From contig CM032129.1 of the NCBI GenBank assembly GCA_018894105.1, forward strand, positions 32,629,468 to 32,693,467: a DNA stretch of 64,000 bases, read 5' to 3'. Under the pieces are notes generated by a model. That model made no database searches and had not been told where the DNA came from. It saw nothing but the letters and a program-made list of their open reading frames with translations. Below are positions 11,170 to 24,653 of the stretch, in pieces. The position numbers were made by a program, and so were the translations under genes. The DNA comes from Jacaranda mimosifolia (Eukaryota > Streptophyta > Magnoliopsida > Lamiales > Bignoniaceae). Position 1 is the stretch's first letter. Each line of letters opens with the position of its first letter.

Positions 11170-12770
11170 TTTTGTCACTAGCTTATAACAACTTGTCCAA
11201 CTTCTTGTCCTCTATATATCTATCGCGTGAATGTCAGCAATTAGCTGATTGTTAAGGAATCGTGTTTCTAAAATTGCGGCTTTCTCTTCATATTACCATT
11301 TGGCCACTAATTATATTAATGATTAGCCTTTAACATACCCTAATATCTATTTGACCCATAGAGTAATTACATCCAATCTGAAGAGACAGCTGCTCAAGGA
11401 TTCCTTTGGCCCACAGTATAAGATACGATATACTCTTGATGTTGTTCGAAAATGGAGTTCAAATTTGTAGTAAAAGTTAGTGATTTTGAGAGTTTTTTTT
11501 TTTTTTAAATGAACGTGCATAGAGTTTTCAACTCTTGATTTTTTAAAAATGATTTTTTTTGCCTAGTTTAATTTTGGAGCTTAGTATTTATAGTTTTTTT
11601 TTTTTAAATGGGCTTCAACCCGCTATGATCTAAATGCCTTTCTTGGTGGCTGGTGGGCTCTCTGACCTTTTTTATTTATTCATTATTTAATTGATTGGTC
11701 TTCGTAGTTCTTTTTTACTTTTTTACCCTTGCAAACTTAATTTCTCTTATCAAATATTTATGCATTCTTTATCACTTAATCAATATTTTCGGTTCATAGT
11801 ACCTTTATGATCTAATATAGTACTACAGGCCGTTTGAGATTGTGGATCAAGCCACACTTTCTAACAAAAGGAGAATATGTTCGATGAGATATCCATTCAG
11901 ATAAAAATTAAATTTATTATTAAATATGAAAATTCGGTCAAATTAATATATCACTATGCCGACATGCATTGATTAAGTACTTATCGCTCGAAAAAGACAC
12001 ATCGAATAATGTGAAAGAAGGAATAACTTATAAATTATCTCAAAATTCTCAATTCATATGATGTGGAATATCTACTTTATTATCTTTTTTAATATAGAGA
12101 ATTGAGCACAAACCATCTTTAAGGTAATTAGATTTGTAAGGATAATGGGTTTAGGTACAAATTTCAGCAAGAATGATGATTTGCTCCAAGAGATATGAAA
12201 AGGGACAGCCCCACAAAGTGGAGTAGAAAAGTAAAGAGTCTTCTCCACCACCCAAATGTCAAGTTGAGAACTTTGCTCAAAGCCCACATTAAATTACAAT
12301 TATCCATCCTATAAAAAGGGCTTTAAGGATTAGAGGGGATAAAATAATCCTGTCCGTATGAGCAATGATGTGTCTCATTTCCCCCTGCCATTTTCACCAT
12401 TTAAATAAATTATATATGACACTTTGTGATTATGAGTGATGGCAGATGATGGGTCACTTGCAGCACAGCAGCACCAAAAAATTTATTATATGACTCTCTC
12501 TCTCTCTCTGTTCCCAGGGACCCAAACAAAAAGACAAACAGCCAAAGAAATTGCATGCTGGCCCTCTAAAACTTCAACTTCTTTCATTTTCCATCATATC
12601 ACCATTGCAAGCTAATAGAAAACTACATGAAGATTGGATTATTACAAGAACTTGTTACTATATATATATATATACCTAATCCACAATAGCAAATAATACA
12701 CATTTGAAATGGTAAATTGGCAGAAAATGCCAAAAAAGAAATCCAATACTGATCAAAATATTAAAATATT
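11170..12770. other. Intergenic DNA, no gene seen
   Basis: Contains homopolymer T runs (about 11495, 11590), a short (CT)n near 12495 and a (TA)n near 12660. The frame at 12072-12287 on the minus strand has no family resemblance and no supporting context. Confidence 0.55.
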
Positions 12771-12779
12771 GCAAGATAC

Positions 12780-13465
12780 GTATATTTTTATTTGAATCAA
12801 AGTATAATTTGAGTGGACATCTGATTTAACTCAAATGAGTAGTTGTCTGATTATGACATATGGTAAAATCTCGACCTCACTGCATGTAGAATGGGTTCAT
12901 ACGGGTCTACCTTGACAGTATCTATAAATACCCCAACTACAAGGTGATAAAGTTATGTTAGTTATTATCCTACTAGCTACTTTTCTTGTATTGGTGTTCG
13001 ACCACTCTATTCATATTGACTTGAGCATTTGAAGGTTATTGCTCTAATCCCTTCCAACTATCCTAACCTTTTGTTCTGTTTTAGGTTTGAATTTTCCAAA
13101 TTTCTCCAGCATAATCGATCTTGTATATTTTTATCTAAATCAAGGAATAATTCGATTGGGCACCTGACTTAACTCAAAAAGGTAGTTGTTCGATTATGAC
13201 ACATGGCAAAATCTCAGCCTCACTGCATGTAGAATGGGTTCATACGGGTCTACCTTGGCAGCATCTATAAATACCCCAACTACAAGGTAACAAAGTTATG
13301 TTAATTATTATCCTACTAGCTACTTTTCTTCTATTAGTGTTCGACCCCTCTACCCATATTGACTTAAGCATTTGAAGGTTCGCTCTAATCCCTCCCAACT
13401 ATCCTAACCTTTTGCTCTGTTTTAGGTTTGAATTTTCCCAATTTCTCCAACATAATCGATCTCAA
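12780..13465 (+). mobile_element. Tandem pair of 343-bp LTR-like units
   Basis: A unit starting near 12780 recurs at about 13123 (period 343), about 90% alike by eye. Each copy holds a promoter-like TCTATAAATACCCC and, downstream, TATTGACTT(G/A)AGCATTTGAAGG. The solo LTR at 16627 has the same two blocks in the same order (TATAAATACCCCC, then TATTGACTTGAGCATCGG). I infer these are two abutting LTRs of a small retroelement that lost its interior. Confidence 0.6.
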
Positions 13466-13469
13466 ACCA

Positions 13470-15430
13470 CTTGATCTATTGGACTTCAAAAGTAACACAA
13501 CCCAAATATTGATCTTTAGAGGGACTAGTTAGAATCAACTTTAATTTTGATTCTTGACTTTGATACAGAGATGAATTCAGTCATAACTTAAGGGATTTAA
13601 CATATGTTTTAGAAATTATCTTATAAATCATTGAGAAAACATTTTAGAATATGTTATGAAAACAATTAGTAAAGTAAATTTTTATCTTTTAATTAATACT
13701 TAAATTAGGAAATGCCTCTCGATTAATTTTATTTTATACAAACACCAAATATCTTAATTAAAATTACTCCTCATTATCATTCATTCATGAAAAACTCTCA
13801 CGCGTTTGGAAGAAATTTTTCATTAAGATGAGTGGGGCATGATAATAAAGACTTGCACGAATATAAATTACTAGCCTCTCAAATTAATTTGCATTTTGCA
13901 TTGCTAATAACAATCCCATTATTTTAAACATAGGGATAAAATCAAAAAAATTAAGATTTTAGGCATGTCCCGCGTGAACACTCCCACTATTTGATATGAA
14001 ATTAATTTCTTAAAGGATAATTAATTAATGTTTTATTTTATTTTTATTATTCATGTGCAAAACGAGCTTATATTTTTATTTATGGATGTGTTTATCATTT
14101 GTGTGTGTGTGTGTGTGTGTGTGTTGGTTGGGGTTTGGGGGCGGGGTAGCCCTAGATGATCAACACTAGTTTTGCTTTCACTTTAAATACTCCTTTGTAC
14201 AAGAGGACCACATTCTTGTCCTAATGTCCATCTCCAGCCAAAAATTCCTATCTTTATCCACATGTTTGAGAAGAAAAAATTTCATAGTTTTATTTGAACG
14301 GCTCACATCTTTGGAGTATCACTTCGGGAGTTGTCTTTTGCCATTCATTGAATAGTCAACTTTTGTTTGATATAAGGCATGTGATGATGATAAAATTTAT
14401 AGTTAAATATAAAGGATTAGTCATGTTGAGATATAGTCTTGTCAGAACATATTGATGGGATGAGAAATGATTCCCTCATCAAACCTCACGCTCCCACTTA
14501 ATTTTTCATTATGAGACAAGATCAGAGACCATAAAAATTTCGAACTGAGGAACGCAGGAAAAATGCACATAACTGTTGTTTTCATAGATAACATCAATCA
14601 TGATAATCAAATTTATTGTCAAATATGAAAGTTCAGCCACGTCGAAATATTATTGTATCGGCCGGCACATTGATAGGGGGGATCTTGTTGTAAAAAGCGC
14701 ATAATGAAGGAAGAGCAAGATAGAAAATTCTAAATTTAAATGTCGTACTTCTCAAATTTTTGATGTGGAATAAGATCAAGCACCATTATAACTTGATTAT
14801 GTTCTTAATAAATGTTCGGGTTTGAACTAAAGAAAATCCCTGTTAATTTTATAGTTCCCACACGTGAAGCCCCACAGTAGAATGGTCCATCAGCCAAATG
14901 ACATTATTCTCACATTTTTATGTATAAGGTTTAGAGTTTGAACTTTAACAAACTCTACGTACATATTCAATATGCATGTGTAAATCAAAAAATAAAAAGA
15001 GTGTGTGTCGTCCCACAAATTCTAAAATAAATTTATATGGATCAACCAATGAGGACCATAGAGAATTTTCTATAGTTTTTAACACAAGTAGGCCTTGTGC
15101 GACTATGAAAGTAGGGTTTATACTATGATTCTAATCCAAATCATATTAATCTACCAAAGCACGAATTACTAAATGAGAAATGCATTAAAAATAAATAAAG
15201 TAGTGCTACATTTAGCACCATCTCAGTTAAGATTTGTTCCCGTTGTTCAAGGCTGAGTCACTAATTGCCGGTTAAAAAGAAGCCAACCATATGAAAATCA
15301 TAAATCCCACCAAGTATTATTATTGATCCCACCCCATATCTACAATCTATGTACTAGCTAGCATTGCTTTACCGGTGCAATTAGGGCATATATATATAAC
15401 ATTGAAAATTCCTTTTTTAGTATGCAAAAA
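13470..15430. other. Intergenic DNA with microsatellite and SINE-like piece
   Basis: A (GT)n tract lies at about 14099-14124. Near 14885-15000 a SINE-like block (TGGTCCATCAGC, then GGTTTAGAGTTTGAAC) resembles the one at 1385. I see no gene in the remainder. Confidence 0.5.
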
Positions 15431-15434
15431 CAAA

Positions 15435-15799
15435 GCCCCCGTTTGGATTCATTTTCATTTTCATTTTCAGTTTCCAACATTTTCAAATTGGTGGAAATTA
15501 GTTATGTGATGTGATGTGAAAATGAAAATGTGTTTGGATTAAATGTTCGAAAATATAATGATTATATTGGAAATGTAATAATTATGTTAGTTTTAATAGG
15601 TTGTAGGTGGAGAGGATAAAAATAATAGAATAGAGAGAAAAGATATATAGGTTATTGGGAGAAGATATATAGGCTAATAGAAAATGTATTTTGAAAATAA
15701 AAATGATATTGAATGAAAATGTGTAAAAAGTAATGTGTTTTATTTTTGAAATAGTAGAATTTGTGAAAATGGGGTTTGAAAATAAATCCAAACAGGCCC
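15435..15799. mobile_element. MITE with GCCCCCGTTTGGAT ends
   Basis: A 365-bp element. The left end GCCCCCGTTTGGATTCATTT pairs with the right end AAATAAATCCAAACAGGCCC. The terminal inverted repeats are about 20 bp. The interior is AT-rich, and the minus-strand frame across it is a by-product. Confidence 0.65.
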
Positions 15800-15929
15800 T
15801 AAAAGGCTGTTCAAAGGACATTGATTTGCTGTGAAAACAACTTTTAAGAGAGAGTGTGCCCAGCTTAGCTATGTGGCCTAAAGGATTCAATACAACAGAA
15901 TTTGACAAAAAATTCAGCAAGTTTTAGTC

Positions 15930-18104
15930 AGGCTCTATTCTCTTACGGTTTTCAGAAATATTTTCTAATTTCAAAAAAAAAAAATTAGAATGAAGGTATA
16001 TTCTCCAAATTTTTTCCCAAAATACTCAAATTTTATTCGCAAAAAACTCTACACCCTAAAAACCACACATACCCTCTCATTTTCTCACTCTATCTATCAC
16101 ATTTCATTTATCACTCTCTTACTTCACTCATATATATATATATATGTGTGTGTGTGTGTATTTATATATTTACATATATAAAAATATTAGAATTTTACTA
16201 GTTAAAAAATTCTAAAACTTATATTTACAAAGTTAATTAAACTAATTATCAAAAAAAATGAATTAAATTTAATTAAATATTATTTATATTATTACTAAAT
16301 AATTCATTAATTGAATAACATATTAAATTAATTAAATTTATTTATTAATTAAATAATGTATTAGTTATATTTAATATTTAATGTATTAATGAAATGTTAC
16401 ATTTATTCATTTAATAAATAACTTAAGATGTTTTAATTTGATATAATAAATAAATTAATCTTCTTCAAAAAAATTCTTCATTAAATACTAATCTTCACAT
16501 TAAGTTTAATAAATTAATATCGATATGCTTAAAGTAATTGTTGAGAAAATTAATGAAATTAAGTAAAATTATTTGATTATTACTAAGTAATTTATTTACT
16601 AAATAATGTATAAACTAAATAATGAGTGATATGGGATGGCTCAAGCAGCTCGGCCCAAATCATGTCGGCCCAAAGATGTAGCGCCAGTCCCAGTCTTGCA
16701 TTCGAGGCCCATGGGCGCGATCGACCCGAGTCGACTTCTGTGCTCGATTCGTGCTGCTAATCCGCTCCCAGAGCGTTGTCAGGTCCACCTTGGGATCGAC
16801 TTGAGAGGTCGGAATAGCGCGGTACCACCTCTGCCACATTAAATGCACTGACAGGCTGCATGGCTCCGCATTAATGGCGCATGCCGCCCCATTACCGCCT
16901 GACGCTGCAAACACTTCAACAATATACTACCCTACCCTAGAAGCTGATGAGACAGCCACATGGAATAGCACAGTGATGGGAGATGACTAATCTCCCCTCA
17001 TGCAAGGACAAATATCATCTCTAGACGTCAAAGGCATCACAAACAAATCCCCAAGTAGAAAAGGCTATAAATACCCCCATTCCAGCCCTTTAAAGGTATG
17101 CTCTCCTATATACAAAAGGTCTTTACTCTGCTACTCCTATTATCTAGTCGACCCGTATTGACTTGAGCATCGGAGTGCCTACGCCGAGGGCTCCTCGGCT
17201 AGCCTGACGTTTGCTAGTGATTGCAGGATTCAGCCCATCTAAATTCGTATATCGACCAGAGAGGTCGAATCCCATCAAAATATTCACTTAATCCAAGCTT
17301 CCAGGGGATTTCACGCTCATCAATGAGTTAAAGTAATTAAATAACTTATTAAATTAATTAAATTAATTTATTTAGATAACTTATTATTTATATATTAATT
17401 ATGTTTATTTATTTAATACATAATTTAAGATGATGTAATTTCATATAATATAATATTATTTATTTTTTTAATTTGATGAATCGTTATTAAGTCTTATATA
17501 TAAATTATTAAAAAGTTATTTTATTTAAATAAATAACTAAGTTTTATTTATACATAAATCGTAAGTAATAAACAGTTAAATAACTATATTTTAATTTATA
17601 ATTAATGTATAGTAATTAAAAAATTTACAAGTCAATATTAACAATTATGGTATAATTATGATATAAGCTGATTTTTTTATAATTAAGATATAATTATGAT
17701 GTCATGAATAATTAATATTTATTAATATATATTTTATTCCAAATAATACATCATTTACATGTTAAATTTATAAAAATATAAATTTCAAAATAAATAACCA
17801 ATTAAATTAATTACACTCATATTTCAATCATTACAAATACACACACACACACATCATCCAACTATAAATATATATATAATACATAAAAAAATCACTTTCA
17901 CCCTATAAACCCAACAAAAAAGCAACTGATTCGACTGTTTGTCTCTCCTTAAAACATAAAGAAACAAATAATTCATTCTCAAATTATTTTTTGCATTTTC
18001 CCGAAACAAAAAGAAACACTTGGTACATTCTCCAAATTTTCTCTCAAAACCCATTCTCGCAAAAAAATTTCTAAAAAATGATCAAAACATAGAAGAACAG
18101 GCCC
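15930..18104. mobile_element. AT-rich element split by a solo LTR
   Basis: The left end (GGCTCTATTCTCTTACGG) and right end (GAACAGGCCC before TAA) are weakly complementary. The flanks on both sides of the LTR are the same very AT-rich TTAATTAAAT-type DNA, so the LTR landed inside this element. An ATTCTCCAAATTTT block occurs near both ends in direct orientation, so this could be two elements. Confidence 0.4.
16627..17322 (+). mobile_element. Solo LTR with perfect 5-bp target duplication
   Basis: The 696-bp sequence starts TGATATGGG and ends CTCATCA (5'-TG...CA-3'). It is bounded by ATGAG at 16622-16626 and at 17323-17327. It is far more GC-rich than its AT-rich host. It contains a TATAAATACCCCC promoter near 17069 and the R-region-like TATTGACTTGAGCATCGGAG near 17156. 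There is no primer-binding site, polypurine tract or second LTR beside it, so it is the product of LTR-LTR recombination of an LTR retrotransposon. Superfamily is not decidable from the LTR alone. The frames at 16636-16914 are chance. Confidence 0.92.
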
Positions 18105-18519
18105 TAAGATATTAAATTTTTGTTATTTTCTTTCAAGTCATATTACATTAGCTTCATGATTTTGAGAATCTAAAATACATGGAATGATGTTATAAGAAAT
18201 TGAAAATTTTGTTGCCAACTTATACTGCTACTACATAATTGTATATATCTTGTATGATCCAGGATCGTCCACCCAGGTTAAATTCATATTCAGTTGAGCT
18301 ATTTGTAATTTTCATATTTCAATTGGGTTGAACCTATGATTTGGTATAACGAGGTTTTCCAACAATAACCTTCCAATGCCCAAGTTAGTACTAGGTGAAA
18401 AAATTTGGAGCTAAGGTAGGGAACAAATTAAAATAAAAAACGTACTTGTGCCGTTTAATACTCGAATATTTATATCAAATAGCTCATATGATACTATCAC
18501 ATCATACCCCAGTAAATGG

Positions 18520-19048
18520 TTTAAAAAATCGAACAGGACTGGCTGGCGAACTGGTCCGATTTTCTCAAAAGACCGAAAAATTCAAAAAAAATGTTATATT
18601 TTGTTAAAATCGTTCAAACCGGTCAATTAGACTGGTGAACTAGAACCGCTCATGATTTAATTGAACCGGAGCGGTTTTTTCATTTAATTTTTAATAAAAT
18701 TAATTTTTTTTTAAATTTTTTTGTCTAAATACAAAATTTGAAGGTTAAGGTACACCTCACAAACTACCTAAAAGTCAAAAAAAGCCTTGGTTTAGAGTTT
18801 AAACTTTAGAATTAACTCACACACTCTCAACTTTAAACTTTAGACTTGAGATATTTAAATTGTTGTAATCATTTAAGCTCTTTATGTTTTATATTTTGGT
18901 ATTTTATTAATTTTTAAGTAATATATATTTCGTAATTATGATGTTACAATTCAATTGCGGTTCAGTTATGGTCAGACCAATGGTTGGACCAGTAAACCGT
19001 GAACTGGTAAGTTTTTTGGTTCAATAAGCGGTCTGATTTTTCGAACAC
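18520..19048. mobile_element. Probable MITE with AAAAAATCGAAC ends
   Basis: The left end GGTTTAAAAAATCGAACAGG and the right end CGGTCTGATTTTTCGAACACTG are roughly complementary, and GAACCGG/CCGGTTC motifs occur inward from both. The right edge is near CACTG. No clean target duplication was found. Confidence 0.45.
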
Positions 19049-19529
19049 TGCCCCAATAGTTCAATAGGATAGTGCCACGTGCTACGGTTGGACCTATGAG
19101 ATTGTGGGTTATACAACGGGTTTGAAGTTGAATCAAATTCGTCCTATAATAAAAGATACGAATTCTTAAATTATTTAGATATTTTAAATGAGGACAAAAT
19201 TGTCAATTTTACCAAAAATCCATATCATGATTTATGTATGAATTACCACAGACCCATATCATCCAAACCCATACCCAAAATAAATAAATAAATAAAAATG
19301 TTGTGTAAGAGGAGAAAGATTAATTATTTATGTTAGATATAAAGTATGATTGCCCCAATTAATATTTGACGAGACTACAGGCTGACCTGAGTTCAGTGTC
19401 AGCAAATTGGGGACTTGAAACCAATGGGCTTGAGCTGCCGAGGAAGCCCTATTATAGCCCCAAATGACTATGTCTAAGGCCCATTAGGGTGTATGATGAT
19501 CAAGTGTGATAGAATCACCACTTTAATCT

Positions 19530-19808
19530 AAGGGTGCAATCGAGTTGAATCAAATGAAATTTGGGCAAAAATTTTGAGTTCGAACTTGACGAGCATAAAA
19601 TTTTAAGCTCAAACTCGACTCGATAAAAATTCAAACTTGGTTCGGCTCAATAAGGATCAAATTGGCAAATAAATTGTAAAAAACTATAAGTTCGAGCTCG
19701 AACTCGAAATAAAAAAATAGTAATATAACATATATTTATTAATAAAATAAAAAATAATATTTAATTATATACTGACTCGTGAGCCAGCTCGACTTGTTTG
19801 CACCCCTA
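19530..19808. mobile_element. hAT-like MITE, imperfect target duplication
   Basis: The ends TAAGGGTGCAA and TTGCACCCCTA are complementary but for one base. The flanks CTTTAATC and CTTAATCT differ by a one-base shift. The interior is rich in CGAGCTCGAACTCGA. It resembles the element at 57653-58237. Confidence 0.6.
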
Positions 19809-20035
19809 CTTAATCTCCTTCAAGGTTGAATTTGATTTTTACAAGTGCCTAGTATAATCTTGAATCAAATAAATAGTATACTTTCTGATATATTTCAAAG
19901 TCAAATTCAGATTTTCATAAAATTTATTAAAGGGCCTAATATTATAAGCTCGAATTAAAAAATAAAATTTTGAGTCAGGCAATTTTTAAATTTGAAAACC
20001 TGGAGGTGGAATTGCCACTTTCATCTCCTTCAAGA

Positions 20036-20333
20036 TAGAATTTGGAACTTATAAAATGCTATATCTTTTTTTAAAAATAAATTCTTAAAGTGTTTGGATA
20101 AAATAATATCTTAGAGCTTATAAGATGTTAGTAATGATATTTTTCTAATTAATATAATTAAAATTAAGCTAACTTGTTAAAATTTTTAAAATAAGTTAAA
20201 ACACTCCTTACTTTTTAAAAAAGAGTTTATAAGCTCATAACATCTTATTTTAGTTTTAAAAAAAAATTATAGAACAATTTTTCACATCTTATAAAATATT
20301 TTAAGAAACTTATAAACTCACCCAAACACCCTC
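20036..20333. mobile_element. MITE family A, copy 3 (5'-truncated)
   Basis: Matches the family A interior (CTTATAAAATGCTA, GTTAGTAATGATA, AAGCTAACTTGTTAA) and right end (CCCAAACACCCTC then TAA). The left terminal repeat is missing. Confidence 0.7.
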
Positions 20334-20564
20334 TAATTCAAGAGTTGAATATTATTTAATGCATACCTCGCAACAAATGGCTCGATCTCCCGCTAGAAAG
20401 TATTAAATCTTCGTAGAGAGAATTTTGTGACCTCTCACATTATTTTTAAGTACGAAACAAAGCTCCCGTGGTCTCTCTATAAAAGCATTTGAAATAGAAC
20501 AATCACATTCAACTTGAATATCTTTAATATTATCTATTTAGTGTCTATGTTTTTTTTTTTATAT

Positions 20565-20665
20565 ATACACGCACATCAGAAGTCCATTCAAACTCGAACT
20601 CATAATCTCTCATATAATGTAAAAGACTTATGTTGTAAGGCACACGCCACTAGACCTACTTAATG
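20565..20665 (-). mobile_element. SINE-like fragment
   Basis: Read in minus: GTCTAGTGGCGTG (A-box-like), then GAGTTCGAGTTTG (B-box-like), then the same ACTTCTGATGTGCGTG tail as the fragment at 9590. Confidence 0.45.
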
Positions 20666-20669
20666 TCTA

Positions 20670-21650
20670 TGTGATTTTAAAGTGATTATCAATTATCATC
20701 ATTATTTAATTGACTCACATGCTTGTATCCAACATGTGGTGCAAACTAATTTGACATGACCTTAATATCTAGGACTAGTTTGGTTGAAATAATAAGGTGG
20801 GATAATGTATTTTTGTCCCACATTATCATACGTTTGGTTTGACTAATAATAAACACTTAAATCTGCATGAATACTAAAAATTCGTGTTTATATGTGCAAT
20901 TTTCATAATAAATTAACCTACCATCCCCATTGGGTTTATTTATCCATTAGTTTGCTCCTTGTGTTGAAATTGTTATTTACCCTTAAATTTGGAACCAATT
21001 TATCATAATACCCCTTTTTATTATTCAAATAAAAATCTATCTTCTATTCTTGTCTTCCCAAAATTTCAAAATCGGTGTTTATCAACCTAGAGCTCCAAGT
21101 GATGTCTTCTGCAAACTACACGAGGTACCTCAATTTTTTGTAAATCTCGAAGATACCCTCATCTTTTCATTCTGACTAAAAGTCTGATAAAATTTCTTGG
21201 CTTTCATGTTAACAATTTTTTTTTAAAAAGGGACAATTGTAGAATCTGCCCAATTTGATATTTTGCCAATGATTTGTGCTTAATTTTGGGCTTATAATAA
21301 AATCATACTTATAGCTCAAATTAAATGATTGGGCAATAGTTTGGATAACCTTATCCAATTAAATGATGTGTATCAAATTTAACAACCACTTAAATATTCA
21401 ATTAATACCCAACACATTTTCACATCATGTAACTATCATCTAATACTTTTTTGCAATTTATTCAAAAGCATATCATGCTAGTTAGGACAACCAAGATTTT
21501 TTATATTTGTGTTTTGTTTGTTTTGGGAAATTTATTTTGATTAGATGAATTTTTGATGGTGTATTTGAGGAATGTGATATTTATTTAATTTTATTTCGAG
21601 GATTACTGCAGAATATTTTGGAAAGACATAAACAAACAATGTCTATAAAA
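20670..21650. other. Intergenic DNA, no gene seen
   Basis: AT-rich. A short inverted TGGGATAATG/CACATTATC pair near 20815 suggests another degraded MITE. I see no coding frame. Confidence 0.5.
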
Positions 21651-21654
21651 TGCA

Positions 21655-21998
21655 GGGAATGCTTGGTTATGTTTTTTGTTTGATTTTATTATGTATTTAT
21701 TATGTGTTTTGAAATGAATTATTGAAGAATGTGAAAGTTAATTTTTCTTATTTGTTTATATTTTGAGGGAGATATTTTTTACTGTAATAATCAAATCAAT
21801 ACTTTTTTGTTTGATTTTTAAAGTGAAAATAAAATTGAGTAATTTTTTTAATGTTAGAATAACAATAAAACACATACAATATTTATAATATATATGTATA
21901 TATTGAAATATATATATTTTAAAGAAAAAATGAATATATATTTAATTATATTTGTTCAAAACAACGTTATTCGGGGCAACATAACTAAACAATGCCCC
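21655..21998. mobile_element. MITE family B, copy 2
   Basis: In reverse orientation to the copy at 5390. The left end GGGAATGCTTGGTTATG pairs with the right end CATAACTAAACAATGCCCC. The interior has TTTTTACTGTAATAATCAAATC and TAATGTTAGAATAA. Confidence 0.75.
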
Positions 21999-21999
21999 A

Positions 22000-24650
22000 A
22001 CTTTTAAGAATTTGATAAAATTAAGATATTAACATGGATAAATCCGTATGAGTGACACGTGTCGATGTGTGATAGGATAATGACTCATGGTTTGCAGCAG
22101 GATTCGAGGTGGGCAGTGGGAGTTGACTGCTCGATGTCCATAATGCGTCCCCTATATTTTTCAGCCCTTTGCTTATTGACCCCTCTACTTTTGAAAAACT
22201 ACCTTTTTCACCACGTGTCTTATTATTATTATTTTTTCCCTACTTTCTACCACTTTTCTTTGGCTTTCTTGTAAAAATAAAAGTAATCAAATGTGTTTGA
22301 AATGGTAGAATATAAATTTTGATAAATTGGGGATTATAAATAATATTTTGATATAATAGCATTGAATATTTTAAAATAATAATATTTAAATAGATTACAT
22401 TATCACATCAGTCAAATTATGTTGAAACAAGAGATAACCATTTAATTTAATATGGCCCTATCTTTTTGGGATGATTGAAAATTTATTATTTAATTAGTTA
22501 GATGATTATACTGGAATAAGAAAATATTGTTAAATTTAATGTAGACCACATTATATTAGAATGATTAAAAAAATATTATTTAATTAAATTAGTTTGTGGA
22601 CTTGAATTATTTTCTAAATTAATAATAATTACATGTACGAAAATGAAAAACAATTATATTTAAGTTGAAAACAGGGTTAGCCAAACAAGTTTATTCATTT
22701 TCAAGCCTTATTTTAAACAATGGCCTTTTCGAAATGAATCAAATCATCTCCTTACATGTTCTTTTTTTTTTTTTTTCGATGTATGATGTTTTAAAATAAT
22801 TAAAATTTATTATACGAAGTCTCAGATCCAATTATACGAGAAAAATTTACATAAAAATGTCTTGAATTCATGAAAAAATTTACCACTTATTTAAATTTAT
22901 GTGCCGTTAAATGCGTATATAATAATGTGATAAAGTCACTATTAATTATAATCTAATGATCTATAGCTAAAGATTGAAGTGAATGGATTACGATTGGACG
23001 GGACCATCAGACCACCATACCCACTAGGCAAGATTATGAGCCCACAATGGGACCGAGTTCGCAACGTTGTCAATGAATCGAATTTTAATCCGAATTTAAT
23101 TTGAATTTAATTTGAATTTTAAAATTTTTATACGATTAAAATATCTTATAGATCAGATCTGATTATAAATATTTATAATCTGAAATAAGTGGATCGGATA
23201 TAGAATTAAGTAATTCGATCCATTAAAGATCCAAATTCGAACTTTAATATTTTTATTAAATTAATATTCTTATATATAATATTAATAAAGATTTTGAAAT
23301 AAAATATATATATATTATATTGACATAATATCTATATTAAAGTTTATATTACACTATTAATATTGAGTCTTTAACCTAAAAAATGAGAGGGATGTTGATA
23401 AAATGTCAAATATAATAACATATAATAATTCATTTATGTATTAATATAATGTGAAATACGAATTTAGTATTTAAATATTTAATTTTTGGACTTGTATATA
23501 ATAAAAAATTGTTAAAAATTCAAAATTGACATTATTTACTTTATAAATACAATATTTTTATAAAATTCAAAATAAATAAATCGAGTCAAATTTTTTAATC
23601 GAATTTCAAATATCCATTGGATTCGGATATCGTATTGACTAACAAAGATCCTATAGAATTTCGGATCGAATTCGTATATAAATTTTAATAATCAAATTCG
23701 GATTCAAATATGACATATTCGATCCAAATCCGACCTGTTAACACCCCTAGCCACCTCCCGTTCTTCTTAACTATTGTCATGGTCTTTACGTGACATTACA
23801 ATTCAATAAAATTTGTGAAAAAAATTTCACCAAAGGGAAGTTCCAAAGAGCAGTTCCTGGGCCCCCTGGCTCTGTCCCCGTGAATGGTGAACAGAGATTC
23901 TTGCATTAATGCGAAATTAAATTTTCTTTTATCAAATTAAAATATTAATTTGGCTCGGAATTGTTCTTTCATGGGTCATGTACTTCTAGATCCGGGTAGG
24001 TTTTGGATCAACGGTAACTAGAATGAGACATGAAACAACAACAAACTTTATTGCTGGGAGGCTAATAAAAATTCTTCCATGCTCAAGTCAAATCGTGGGA
24101 CCGAATAAAATTTAGAAAGCAGGAAAGCAAGGCTAAAGAAAAAATACGAGAGTGAATATAGTAAGAATAAGATACATGAAAAGCATTGTGTGTGGCTTGA
24201 GAAATTTATAGTTGCTAACACTTGGCCAACATCCTTGGATGATGTGGCAACATCTTGTTTATACACGTAAAACGCGGTCGAGGTGAAGAATTAATCCGGA
24301 TTAAGTCCGGATCAACCACGTCGAATATATATAACAGAATATCAAAATGTGTGGATTCTGCTAGATTTGAGGCATTTTTCTATTTTAACCTTTCTTATCA
24401 AATATCTTTTTTGTTTTTTCCTTTTTTTCCAATTGAGTACTACATCAAAGAACAAGTTAAGGACTTTTGGAATTTTTTCAATAAAAACCTCTAATACTTA
24501 AACCAAAATATGGTTAATTGCATTAAAAAGAATAAAACTATATCTCTCAATTGTGTATTTAAGGTTTAAGTGTGTATTTATAGGTATTAGAGTTTTTATT
24601 TGAATGGAAACAACTCTTTGAATGTGATTGAACAAAATATATTTATAAAC
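22000..24650. other. Intergenic DNA with degraded repeats
   Basis: About 23080-23750 consists of repeated AAATTCGAAT-like words ending in GTTAACACCCCTA, a hAT-style end, with the left end not recognisable. About 22020-22290 and 23750-24280 are less AT-rich, but their open frames show no family and no splice context. Confidence 0.45.
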
Positions 24651-24653
24651 TTA

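Noticed and set aside
16636..16914. Open frames in a GC-rich block, possibly a gene
   Set aside because: Both lie inside the solo LTR, are not protein-like, and LTRs are non-coding.
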